Below are positions 1-6,420 of a DNA stretch of 14,165 nt, in pieces; position 1 is the first letter of the stretch; every line of letters starts with the position of its first letter. The translations under genes and the position numbers were made by a program. The notes under the pieces are model-generated. The model searched no databases and was not told the DNA's origin. It worked only from the letters and a program-made list of their open reading frames with translations. The stretch lies in assembly GCA_028285025.1 (NCBI GenBank), contig JANQQH010000236.1, positions 1 to 14,165 of the forward strand. The letters run 5' to 3'. This DNA is from Hyphomicrobiaceae bacterium (GTDB taxonomy: Bacteria > Pseudomonadota > Alphaproteobacteria > Rhizobiales > HXMU1428-3).

Positions 1-546
1 AACCGCGCTCAACTCCTTTGCCATAAGTTGGTAAGTCTGCCGCGCTTTTTTAGCGCCCCCATTTTTAGCCAGCTCAACAGCTTGTGGCATATCTGTAAAT
101 CCATGGGCAGCCCGTAAACGCTGAACTTGCCCCCCTTCCTGATCAATCGCAATAAAGGCTGGCCGGTCAAGCGGCGCGGCGGATTTCATGTACGTAACAA
201 GCGTGCGCACTTGCGCTCGATCTTGCAAATTTGCGCCCATAAAAATAAGCCCGCCAATTTGCCCTCTGGCCAATAAGTTTCTGGCGGCCTGAACACTCTT
301 GTCGCCAGGCTTGGTTCCAGAAAAACCCAGCATCAACATTTGCCCAATCATTTGATCAAGTGAAGCCGCTTCGCGATGGGCTGTTTTCTGAACAAACTGA
401 AATTGAGAAACCAGATTGCGTTCGTCTTTTGAAAAAGCATAGGTGCTTTTGCTCTCAACAAATAACTCAGCTGAATGGGCATAAATCGTGTTTGCCGGGA
501 AAATCCAACTGAAAATGACAACAGCAGTGCAAATAAAATATTTCAT
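1..546 (-). CDS. Exported glycoside hydrolase family 3 protein (beta-N-acetylhexosaminidase-like), C-terminal part outside window
   Basis: Reading leftward from the ATG at 544-546, an uninterrupted frame of 182 codons runs off the window edge. Residues 1-23 form a signal peptide (hydrophobic core, then TIYAHS), so the product is probably periplasmic or lipid-free secreted. The family signature is IDQEGGQVQRL at residues 134-144, preceded by IGQMLMLGFSG (67-77) and GGLIFMGANL (98-107), the usual N-terminal beta-barrel landmarks of GH3/NagZ enzymes. The family cleaves N-acetylglucosamine or other beta-linked sugars; NagZ itself acts in peptidoglycan recycling and is normally cytoplasmic, so the signal peptide suggests an envelope-located relative. 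The catalytic histidine/aspartate region lies beyond the edge, so exact substrate cannot be judged. The gene is divergent from the TPR gene at 817. Confidence 0.88.
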   Translation of the reverse strand, partial: MKYFICTAVVIFSWIFPANTIYAHSAELFVESKSTYAFSKDERNLVSQFQFVQKTAHREAASLDQMIGQMLMLGFSGTKPGDKSVQAARNLLARGQIGGLIFMGANLQDRAQVRTLVTYMKSAAPLDRPAFIAIDQEGGQVQRLRAAHGFTDMPQAVELAKNGGAKKARQTYQLMAKELSAV

Positions 547-743
547 AAAAACCCAACACTTTTAAAAGGGCCATCACAATTAACTTGATAGCCATTGCCT
601 GTAAATTGAGGTGAACATATGAAAATCATCTTAAAATAAGCAAAATCACCCCATTAAATAATAAATCTTGATATGTCTCTCAACTCTGAAGTGCAGAAAA
701 TGGGAGTAAAAAGGCATATCTAGTGAAATATAAGGGGAGAATT

Positions 744-783
744 TTTGCATCAATTGCAAACTTGGGATAAATATGAGTCCCAA
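744..783. repeat. Two adjacent short inverted repeats upstream of the TPR gene
   Basis: TTTGCA (744-749) and TGCAAA (755-760) flank 5 bases. TTGGGA (762-767) and TCCCAA (778-783) flank 10 bases. They lie 34-73 bases before the TPR start, in the 270-base divergent gap (547-816), which otherwise shows no gene. They could be operators or leader hairpins; no regulator can be named. Confidence 0.3.
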
Positions 784-816
784 TAAATCGTAACAGATTA
801 TAAAAGACACACAACC

Positions 817-2568
817 ATGCTGGCACCTGGCCCAAAACAATTAAGCCCACCCTTCATATGCCTGCTTCTAGCAAGTGCCTTGATGCTTGCTTGCCTTGTC
901 CATAATTCACAAGCATATGCGCAAGAAGGGGCCAATATTCTAGCCCGCAAAGGCAATGCGCAATTGCACCGCGGTGAAAATGAAAACGCCATAGCTTCAT
1001 TATCTGAAGCGCTCTCTGTCGGCCAATTACAAATCTACACCAAAGCCTCAATTTTAAATGACCGCGCTTTGGCCTACACCAGGATCAAAAAATATGAACG
1101 CGCAATGGATGACTTTAACAAGGCCATTGAAGCGTTCCCAGAATTTGCCACCGCCTATAATAATCGCGGCCTTTTGCTCAATAAATTAGGATTTCATCAA
1201 GAGGCCATAAAGGACTTTAATCGTGCTTTGGCCTTACAACCAAAGTCTGGGGCAATCATACATAATCGGGCCAACGCTTTGCTAAATGCTGGCGCTGAAA
1301 AGGTTGCCTTTAAAGATTATGGCAAGGCGCTCAGCCTGTTAAATGACAAAACGGAACCTCATTTGGCAAGAGGACAAATCCACTGGGCCCATCAACGCCG
1401 TTATGCCGCTTTACGAGAATTTAATTTAGCGCTTGAGCAAAATAACAATCATGCCAAACTGCTTTACAACCGCGGTCAGGTTTACTTAGCGTTAGAACAA
1501 CCAACCAATGCCATCAACGATATTGCCAAAGCTGTGCACCTTGCCCCGAACAATCAACAATATAAAATGGAGCTTGCAACCATTTATCTTAACAATGGTC
1601 AGCATTTTCAAGCGCGCCAATTGCTCTCTAAAATTCTTCAAACTGACCCATTAAACGCACCTGCCTTGATTTTACGTGGGCGCGCCTATGCCGATAAAGG
1701 TGATTTTAGCAAAGCCCTTAATGATTTAGATCAAGCCGTTTCTTTAACTGATGGACCAGCTGCTTACGCTGAACGTGCACTCTTGCGTTCTAAATACAAT
1801 ATGCCTGACCTGGCCACCCAAGATACAAGCGCTGCCATTCAAAAAGCCCCCAAAACCGCCCGTAGTTGGGCAGCTCTTGGCCAAGCCGCTCTGCATGATG
1901 GATTGATTGGCAATGCAGAGCGATACTTTTTAGAAAGTTTGAAACGCGATAAGGGGTATAAACTGGCCAAAGAGGGGCTGGTCAAATTGGGCATTGTCCA
2001 ACCAGACAAACAACAGCAGATTTTTGCCGATGATAGTTTAGACGATGACAGCGTTCTGTGGACAATCGTTGAACACCAAAAGAGCAATTACATTGCCTCA
2101 CATCCCAAATATCCCAATCTCAAAGTTCATTTAGATCTATATGGCCCCAACAAACCAAAAATCTTGGAATGGACCGTTTTAACCGGCAAATATAAAGGTT
2201 TTGGCCTCTTGCGTTATGACGCGGGAAGCAAAGACAAGGCAAACCCGTTTGAGCAAGTTTCAATCATCAATCTTAAAAAGCAAAAAGTGCTCTCAATTGA
2301 ACCCTTCCGCTGGGGCAAAAAAATCTCCAAATGGGATTGGAAAGACTATGATGTTGAGATCAAGGACCCGGATGGCATAACCAATAAAATTGCCCTTCGC
2401 ACCCCACCAAAACGGCGCAAACGCCCCAAAGTGACTTCCCAAAGCGATTGGCTTTGGAATGATGGAGGGTTTTGGAATTCAAAACCCAAAGCCAAAAAAT
2501 ATAAGAAGAAAAAGCGGGTGCGGCGTAAAAAGAAGAAAAAGAAATTTTTAGGAATATTTAGTTTTTAA
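817..2568 (+). CDS. Exported tetratricopeptide-repeat protein with polybasic C-terminal tail
   Basis: The 583-residue product starts with a signal peptide (hydrophobic 12-27; probable cut near AYA-Q, residues 33-36). Residues about 38-390 are a run of TPR helices: recurring patterns such as AYNNRGLLLNKLGFHQEAIKDFNRAL (central part at 113-138), YNRGQVYLAL (217-226) and LRGRAYADKGDFSKALNDL (286-304) show the W/L-G-Y-A-F-A-P spacing. TPRs bind other proteins, so a periplasmic scaffold is likely. Residues about 412-525 form an unassigned, tryptophan-containing beta-rich region. From 529 on the protein is strongly basic (KRRKRP; then lysine/arginine runs at 559-576) and ends FLGIFSF. No catalytic motif was found. 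The start has no clear ribosome site but gives the complete signal peptide. The neighbours are envelope enzymes, which fits a cell-wall role, by inference only. Confidence 0.85.
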   Translation: MLAPGPKQLSPPFICLLLASALMLACLVHNSQAYAQEGANILARKGNAQLHRGENENAIASLSEALSVGQLQIYTKASILNDRALAYTRIKKYERAMDDFNKAIEAFPEFATAYNNRGLLLNKLGFHQEAIKDFNRALALQPKSGAIIHNRANALLNAGAEKVAFKDYGKALSLLNDKTEPHLARGQIHWAHQRRYAALREFNLALEQNNNHAKLLYNRGQVYLALEQPTNAINDIAKAVHLAPNNQQYKMELATIYLNNGQHFQARQLLSKILQTDPLNAPALILRGRAYADKGDFSKALNDLDQAVSLTDGPAAYAERALLRSKYNMPDLATQDTSAAIQKAPKTARSWAALGQAALHDGLIGNAERYFLESLKRDKGYKLAKEGLVKLGIVQPDKQQQIFADDSLDDDSVLWTIVEHQKSNYIASHPKYPNLKVHLDLYGPNKPKILEWTVLTGKYKGFGLLRYDAGSKDKANPFEQVSIINLKKQKVLSIEPFRWGKKISKWDWKDYDVEIKDPDGITNKIALRTPPKRRKRPKVTSQSDWLWNDGGFWNSKPKAKKYKKKKRVRRKKKKKKFLGIFSF

Positions 2569-2737
2569 AAATCAAAGACGGATTCTTGGTTTAAATGGGC
2601 AAATCTAAGGGCTTAAACTGTTGCTTATGGTCCACAACTGTCAATTAACCAGGGCCTAGATTTAAATTGTAACTTCAAAACCCTAGCTCCCCCCTTGCCA
2701 ACACCCCCCAAATAAATGCAATCTTAAAAATGAATAA

Positions 2738-2766
2738 TTGAATGGGTGTTTTTATATTTGTAATGC
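2738..2766 (+). promoter_or_regulatory. Possible promoter of the first L,D-transpeptidase gene
   Basis: TTGAAT (2738-2743) and TAATGC (2761-2766) are 17 bases apart. Transcription from here would start near 2773, which favours the ATG at 2794 (or 2806) over an upstream TTG at 2767. The -10 match is weak. The rest of 2569-2737 shows no gene and no convincing terminator. Confidence 0.25.
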
Positions 2767-2793
2767 TTGTTTGCCTTTAAGAAACAAAGCGAT

Positions 2794-3339
2794 ATGATAC
2801 AAAAAATGAACATAACAGCACAGTTGATCAAATTGGGCTTAAAGGCTTGGTTTGCAATCTTTACTATTGCCATGCTGAGCTTTGTTCAAACCGCACAAGC
2901 CAGAGACATAATATCACGTAAAAACACACGTTTTTCTGAATTTCCACCCGGTGCTATCGTTGTCGACACTTCAGAGCGCCGGTTATACTATATGTTAAAG
3001 GACAGCAAAGCGATCAGGTACCGTGTTGCCGTTGGCAAACCGCACATGCAATGGTTTGGCAAAACCTTTGTTACCTCTAAACGCAAGAATCCAGATTGGC
3101 GCCCAACAGCTCGTATGCGCGCCCAAGGCTACCCTAGATTTGTACCAGGAGGCCCCAATAACCCATTAGGCGTGCGTGCAATATATCTAGGCTGGAGTGA
3201 ATACCGCATTCATGGGACAACATCACCCAGATCAATCGGGCGAGCCGCTTCAAGTGGCTGCATCAGAATGTTGAATAAGGATGTCGTTGATCTATATAAA
3301 CGCGTGCACATTGGGGCCCCAGTAGATGTGATAAGATAA
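2794..3339 (+). CDS. L,D-transpeptidase, YkuD family, exported (first of a tandem pair)
   Basis: Counted from the ATG at 2794 the product has 181 residues. Residues about 14-37 are a signal peptide ending TAQA-R. The remainder is a single YkuD domain: PPGAIVVDTSERRLYYM is its first strand, PLGVRAIYLG and YRIHGT carry the catalytic histidine (H140), and SSGCIRM carries the nucleophile cysteine (C156). YkuD enzymes form 3-3 cross-links between peptidoglycan stem peptides or attach proteins to peptidoglycan through the same cysteine chemistry, in the periplasm. There is no LysM or other binding domain, so this is a minimal form. The start is uncertain: a TTG at 2767 and an ATG at 2806 are in frame, none with a strong ribosome site. 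Residue 5 (2806) would also leave a good signal peptide. The next gene encodes a paralogue. Confidence 0.92.
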   Translation: MIQKMNITAQLIKLGLKAWFAIFTIAMLSFVQTAQARDIISRKNTRFSEFPPGAIVVDTSERRLYYMLKDSKAIRYRVAVGKPHMQWFGKTFVTSKRKNPDWRPTARMRAQGYPRFVPGGPNNPLGVRAIYLGWSEYRIHGTTSPRSIGRAASSGCIRMLNKDVVDLYKRVHIGAPVDVIR

Positions 3340-3512
3340 TGATTACATCGGGCAAGAGATAATAAATAATGTAAAGAATTGGTAGGGCAAAGCGTCCAAA
3401 TGCCTTAAAAATAGGCAAAAATTAAAAAAGGGGGATAGCACCTATCAAAAGCGTGTGAGGGAATGGTTGAAGTTTGAAAAATGTGTTAATTAATTGAATC
3501 AAAATCGAAAGA

Positions 3513-3544
3513 AATTTAACAATTAGATCTAGCAATTTAACAAT
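3513..3544. promoter_or_regulatory. Direct repeat of AATTTAACAAT, possible regulator site before the second L,D-transpeptidase
   Basis: AATTTAACAAT occurs at 3513-3523 and again at 3534-3544, exactly 21 bases apart, which is two helical turns. The TTAAC cores resemble CtrA half-sites, but the spacing between the TTAA elements is 17 and not the usual 7. The site lies 95 bases before the ATG at 3639. A small perfect hairpin (GATAG-CAC-CTATC, 3434-3446) is the only other structure in the 3340-3638 gap. Confidence 0.3.
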
Positions 3545-3638
3545 ATCTTTAGCATGTTATAGTATCAATGAGGCATCTATTTGCATGCATATATCAATGC
3601 TTTAGGTCTAGTTCAGAGTACAAAAAGGAATATGACAA

Positions 3639-4226
3639 ATGAAACGAATAACACCACTTTTGTGTGTCATTGCATGTGCGGCATTTACAATGACACTGAT
3701 ACCAACCAGCAAAGCAAACGCCCAAGATTTATTTACCGCTCTATTTGGCGGCGGCGGCGGTTTGGGAGCAGGCAAGTCTCATGTTTCATTTTCAAAAAAA
3801 TACAGCCCCGGCACTGTTGTGGTCAGCTTTGGTGATCGTCGCTTATACTTCATCAATAAGCGTGGCTCAGCTTTATCTTATCCAATCGCCATTCCAAAAG
3901 GTGACAGTCGTTGGTCAGGCAGCTCTCGCATTAGCCAAAAACGGGTGAATCCATCATGGACACCAACACCAAAAATGCGCCGTGAGAATCCAAAATTGCC
4001 AGCCTATGTCCCCGGTGGCCATCCACGTAATCCACTAGGCGTGCGCGCCCTTTATATTGGATCTTCCCTTTATCGCATTCACGGAACAGACGCTCCATGG
4101 ACCATCGGCAAAGCCGTCTCAAAGGGCTGCATTCGCATGTACAATGACCATGTGGTTGATCTTTATCCACGTGTTCGTGTTGGCGCCCGCGTTATTGTGA
4201 CATGGAAGCGGTTCAAATCAGTTTAA
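3639..4226 (+). CDS. L,D-transpeptidase, YkuD family, exported (second of a tandem pair)
   Basis: The 195-residue product has a signal peptide (residues 1-28, cut at ANA-Q), a short glycine-rich linker (FGGGGGLGAG, 36-45) and one YkuD domain. PGTVVVSFGDRRLYFI (57-72) opens the domain, YRIHGT holds the catalytic H148 and SKGCIRM holds the nucleophile C164. It shares domain order and motifs with the enzyme encoded just upstream (PGxxVVxxxxRRLYxx, NPLGVRAxYxG, GCIRMxNxxVVDLY), so the two are paralogues, probably from an old tandem duplication. The start is well supported: AAGGAA at 3625-3630 lies 8 bases before the ATG. The 299-base gap from the first enzyme suggests its own promoter. Role: periplasmic peptidoglycan 3-3 cross-linking or related cysteine-based transfer; substrate preference cannot be read from sequence. 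Confidence 0.93.
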   Translation: MKRITPLLCVIACAAFTMTLIPTSKANAQDLFTALFGGGGGLGAGKSHVSFSKKYSPGTVVVSFGDRRLYFINKRGSALSYPIAIPKGDSRWSGSSRISQKRVNPSWTPTPKMRRENPKLPAYVPGGHPRNPLGVRALYIGSSLYRIHGTDAPWTIGKAVSKGCIRMYNDHVVDLYPRVRVGARVIVTWKRFKSV

Positions 4227-4303
4227 ATTTTCCTGTAATTTGGTTTTTAATGACTTTTTGTTTTTTTTGATAGAGCACAGATTTTTAAAAGTTTATTCAT
4301 AAC

Positions 4304-4348
4304 AAAAAAGCAGCCAAAGAATTTTGCTTTCCTTTGGCTGCTTTTTTT
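4304..4348. terminator. Strong bidirectional rho-independent terminator
   Basis: GCAGCCAAAG (4310-4319) pairs perfectly with CTTTGGCTGC (4332-4341) around a 12-base loop. An A-run (4304-4309) precedes and a T-run (4342-4348) follows, so the stem ends in a U-tract on either strand. It sits between the convergent ends of the second L,D-transpeptidase gene (4226) and znuA (4384) and can serve both. Confidence 0.93.
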
Positions 4349-4383
4349 GTCTTAAAAGACTTGGCTTGCTCATCTGCTTAAAA

Positions 4384-5514
4384 TCAAGGTGCCAGGCAAC
4401 TGTCAAAACGAGTTGCTAAATCACCCATTAGAGATGAATAAGCTTTTGGCCCGGCTTCTATTTTAACCCCGATAGGATCAAGCATAGCCGTTTTTACAGA
4501 CGTACCAGACACAAGAGAGTTGACTATTTTTTTGTTATATTGCGGTTCAGCAAAAACACATACCACTTTTTCATTCGACAGTTTTGCGCGCAGTTCACGC
4601 AAATGCTTAGCACTTGGAGGAACTGTGGGGTTAAGGGTCAGAGCCCCTGTAGCTTGAAACCCGTAACTGCCGGTAAAGTAACCATAAGCATCATGAAACA
4701 CCATAAAATGCCGTCCCTTTAAATTGGACATGCGCTGTTTTAAAGAGCTCTTAAGCCCTTCAAGTTGCTTTATTTGCGCCGCTGCATTTTTTTCAAATTG
4801 AACTTTATGGGCAGGGTAAAGCTCACTCAATTTTGTTTTGATCGCTTTGGTGATGACAATGGCATTGTCCAAACTCAGCCAGATATGCGGGTCAATGCCA
4901 CCTGAATGATCATGACCATGGTGCCCATGATCATCATGGTGTCCATGGTCTTTGTGGTCGGTTTTCTTTTTCCCGTGGTCATGCCCATGATCATCATGGT
5001 GTCCATGGTCTTTGTGGTCGATTTTCTTTTTCCCGTGGTCATGCCCATGATCATCATGATGTCCATGGTCTTTGTGGTCGGCTTTCTTTTTCCCGTGATC
5101 ATGGTCATCATGATGACCAGTCTCATGAGCATGGTCTCCATGATCGTGAGGGGAGCCAAACTTACGTAAGTTCAGTGAAGGCAGCTTTAGTAAAGGAAAT
5201 GATACCTTTGGTTTAGACAAACTTGAAACAATATTTTTCAGTGGTGTTTCCAGTTCTGGCCCCACCCAAACAAGAAGGTCAGTGTTGTGCAGGCGCCGCG
5301 CATCAGACGGTTTCAGCTGAAAATGGTGTGGGCTAGAGGCCCCTTTTAACAGTAAATAAGGGGTTCCCACCCCTTGCATGACGCCGGCCACCAAACTATG
5401 TACCGGTTTAATCGTAACAACCACATTGGGCTCTTTTGCTTGCAAGGCCCAAATGGAGCCAGAAAGAAGGTACGCAAACGTAAAAAATATCAAGAAACGT
5501 GCTCGTGAGATCAT
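4384..5514 (-). CDS. znuA: Zinc ABC-transporter periplasmic binding protein ZnuA with expanded His-rich loop
   Basis: From the ATG at 5512-5514 the product has 376 residues. GAGG six bases upstream supports this start over an in-frame TTG at 5526. Residues 1-26 are a signal peptide (WALQA-K). The metal-binding fold follows: PHHFQLKPSDA (H63/H64), DPHIWLS (H210) and FHDAYGYF (H274) match the three histidines that ligate zinc in ZnuA, and LDPIG (D346) sits at the fourth position. C319 and C373 match the disulfide of Escherichia coli ZnuA. Residues 123-203 are a long His/Asp-rich loop containing three 20-residue repeats of the form GKKK-x-DHKDHGHHDDHGHDH. In the known system ZnuA captures zinc in the periplasm for ZnuB/ZnuC; neither gene is in this window. 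Divergent from zevA, with three Zur-type operators in the shared control region. Confidence 0.95.
   Translation of the reverse strand: MISRARFLIFFTFAYLLSGSIWALQAKEPNVVVTIKPVHSLVAGVMQGVGTPYLLLKGASSPHHFQLKPSDARRLHNTDLLVWVGPELETPLKNIVSSLSKPKVSFPLLKLPSLNLRKFGSPHDHGDHAHETGHHDDHDHGKKKADHKDHGHHDDHGHDHGKKKIDHKDHGHHDDHGHDHGKKKTDHKDHGHHDDHGHHGHDHSGGIDPHIWLSLDNAIVITKAIKTKLSELYPAHKVQFEKNAAAQIKQLEGLKSSLKQRMSNLKGRHFMVFHDAYGYFTGSYGFQATGALTLNPTVPPSAKHLRELRAKLSNEKVVCVFAEPQYNKKIVNSLVSGTSVKTAMLDPIGVKIEAGPKAYSSLMGDLATRFDSCLAP
4921..5100. repeat. Three tandem 60-bp repeats inside znuA
   Basis: Units 4921-4980, 4981-5040 and 5041-5100 are in phase with the codons and encode the 20-residue His-rich units. The first two differ at 2 of 60 positions; the second and third differ at 4. 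Such near identity implies recent duplication or ongoing homogenisation. All frames stay open through the array, which creates false open frames on both strands. Confidence 0.95.
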
Positions 5515-5532
5515 TTTTTGCCTCAAACTTCG

Positions 5533-5561
5533 ATTAAAAGATTTATGTAATATTATTACAA
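5533..5561 (-). promoter_or_regulatory. Predicted znuA promoter overlapping the first operator
   Basis: On the minus strand TTGTAA (5561-5556) and TTTAAT (5538-5533) are separated by 17 bases. The operator at 5546-5560 fills the spacer and overlaps the -35, so a bound repressor would block polymerase. Transcription would begin around 5526, about a dozen bases before the znuA ATG. Confidence 0.45.
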
Positions 5562-5610
5562 GCTATATAATGTAATATTATTACAAGCTATATAATGTAA
5601 TAATATTACA
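5546..5610. promoter_or_regulatory. Triple palindromic operator, probable Zur boxes
   Basis: Three 15-bp sites of the form TGTAAT-N3-ATTACA lie at 5546-5560, 5571-5585 and 5596-5610, each separated by the same 10-base spacer AGCTATATAA. The first two are identical (centre ATT); the third has centre AAT, so it is the same site on the other strand. The arms are perfect 6-bp inverted repeats. The position between znuA and the zinc genes zevAB, and the resemblance to AT-rich palindromes bound by Fur-family Zur proteins, point to Zur; the regulator gene is not in the window. The znuA ATG is 32 bases from the nearest site and the zevA ATG 123 bases. Confidence 0.8.
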
Positions 5611-5732
5611 GGCAATAAATATCTTAATCTCTCCCATTTTGCGTTATATTAAGGGACAGCAACGGGCCAAATTTGTTGAGCGCAAAGTTGGTTGAATAAC
5701 GTCCCATTAAGGCATAAAGGATATTAAAACAA

Positions 5733-6404
5733 ATGCAAAACATGAACGTTTATGTATGTGCCATACTAAGCGCCTTGTGCTGGGCCGGCTTTGCGAACAA
5801 GGCTCAAGCTCACCCCCATGTATTTATTGAAAGCGAAACAGAAGTTTTACTCAATACAAAACATCAAATTACCGGCTTTCGTCATAAATGGGTTTTTGAT
5901 AGCCAATACACCGCCTTTGCCCTTGTTGGAATGGATGTTGATAAAGATGGCAAATATTCTCCTCACGAATTGGAACCCTTAGCCAAAGAAAACATCGAGA
6001 GCTTGCATGAATATGATTTTTTCACCCATGGGACTTATAAAGGCAAAGCGATAAAACTTGAAAACCCAACTGATTATAAATTAACTTATATTAACAATGT
6101 GCTGGCTCTAGAATTTACTCTGCTAGCGAAACAACCGGTTTCTATTTTAGGCAATCCATTAAAATTGGCCATATATGACCCTGAATTTTTCATCGCTTTT
6201 CTAGAGCCTAAAAAACAAAAGGAAATGCGCCTTGCCAGTACCGCCCCTAAAAATTGCATGTTTGAAAAACGAAAAGCTGCAATGGATCAAACCAACCTGG
6301 TTGAAAGCCGCTTAGGACAGCCCATGGATTTAAGCAACGATGAGAACATTGGCGCAGGCGCCTTTTTCGCCCCGTCTTTCCATATTTCCTGTCTGACCAA
6401 TTAA
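5733..6404 (+). CDS. zevA: DUF1007 (COG3683) periplasmic zinc-associated protein, ZevA-like
   Basis: The 223-residue product has a signal peptide (1-26, cut at AQA-H). The mature protein would begin HPHVFIE, the typical opening of DUF1007 proteins, placing two histidines at its N terminus. Residues 68-80 (DVDKDGKYSPHEL) look like an EF-hand loop, common in this family. C175 and C220 near the C terminus could form a disulfide. In Haemophilus influenzae the orthologous ZevA, with ZevB, is required for growth under zinc limitation; direct function is still poorly defined. The ATG is preceded by AAAGGA 11 bases upstream; an in-frame ATG at 5742 is an alternative. zevB follows after 16 bases, so the two are co-transcribed, probably under the shared Zur-type operators. 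Assignment to the family is firm; the metal is inferred from context. Confidence 0.88.
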   Translation: MQNMNVYVCAILSALCWAGFANKAQAHPHVFIESETEVLLNTKHQITGFRHKWVFDSQYTAFALVGMDVDKDGKYSPHELEPLAKENIESLHEYDFFTHGTYKGKAIKLENPTDYKLTYINNVLALEFTLLAKQPVSILGNPLKLAIYDPEFFIAFLEPKKQKEMRLASTAPKNCMFEKRKAAMDQTNLVESRLGQPMDLSNDENIGAGAFFAPSFHISCLTN

Positions 6405-6420
6405 GCTAATAATTTACAAA

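Noticed and set aside
3581..3835. 84-codon plus-strand frame overlapping the second L,D-transpeptidase
   Set aside because: No recognisable domain and it overlaps a well-supported gene with a good ribosome site in another frame.
4875..5169. Open frames on both strands across the His-rich repeats (methionine-rich translations)
   Set aside because: They are produced by the 60-bp repeats keeping several frames free of stops; only the znuA frame matches a protein family.
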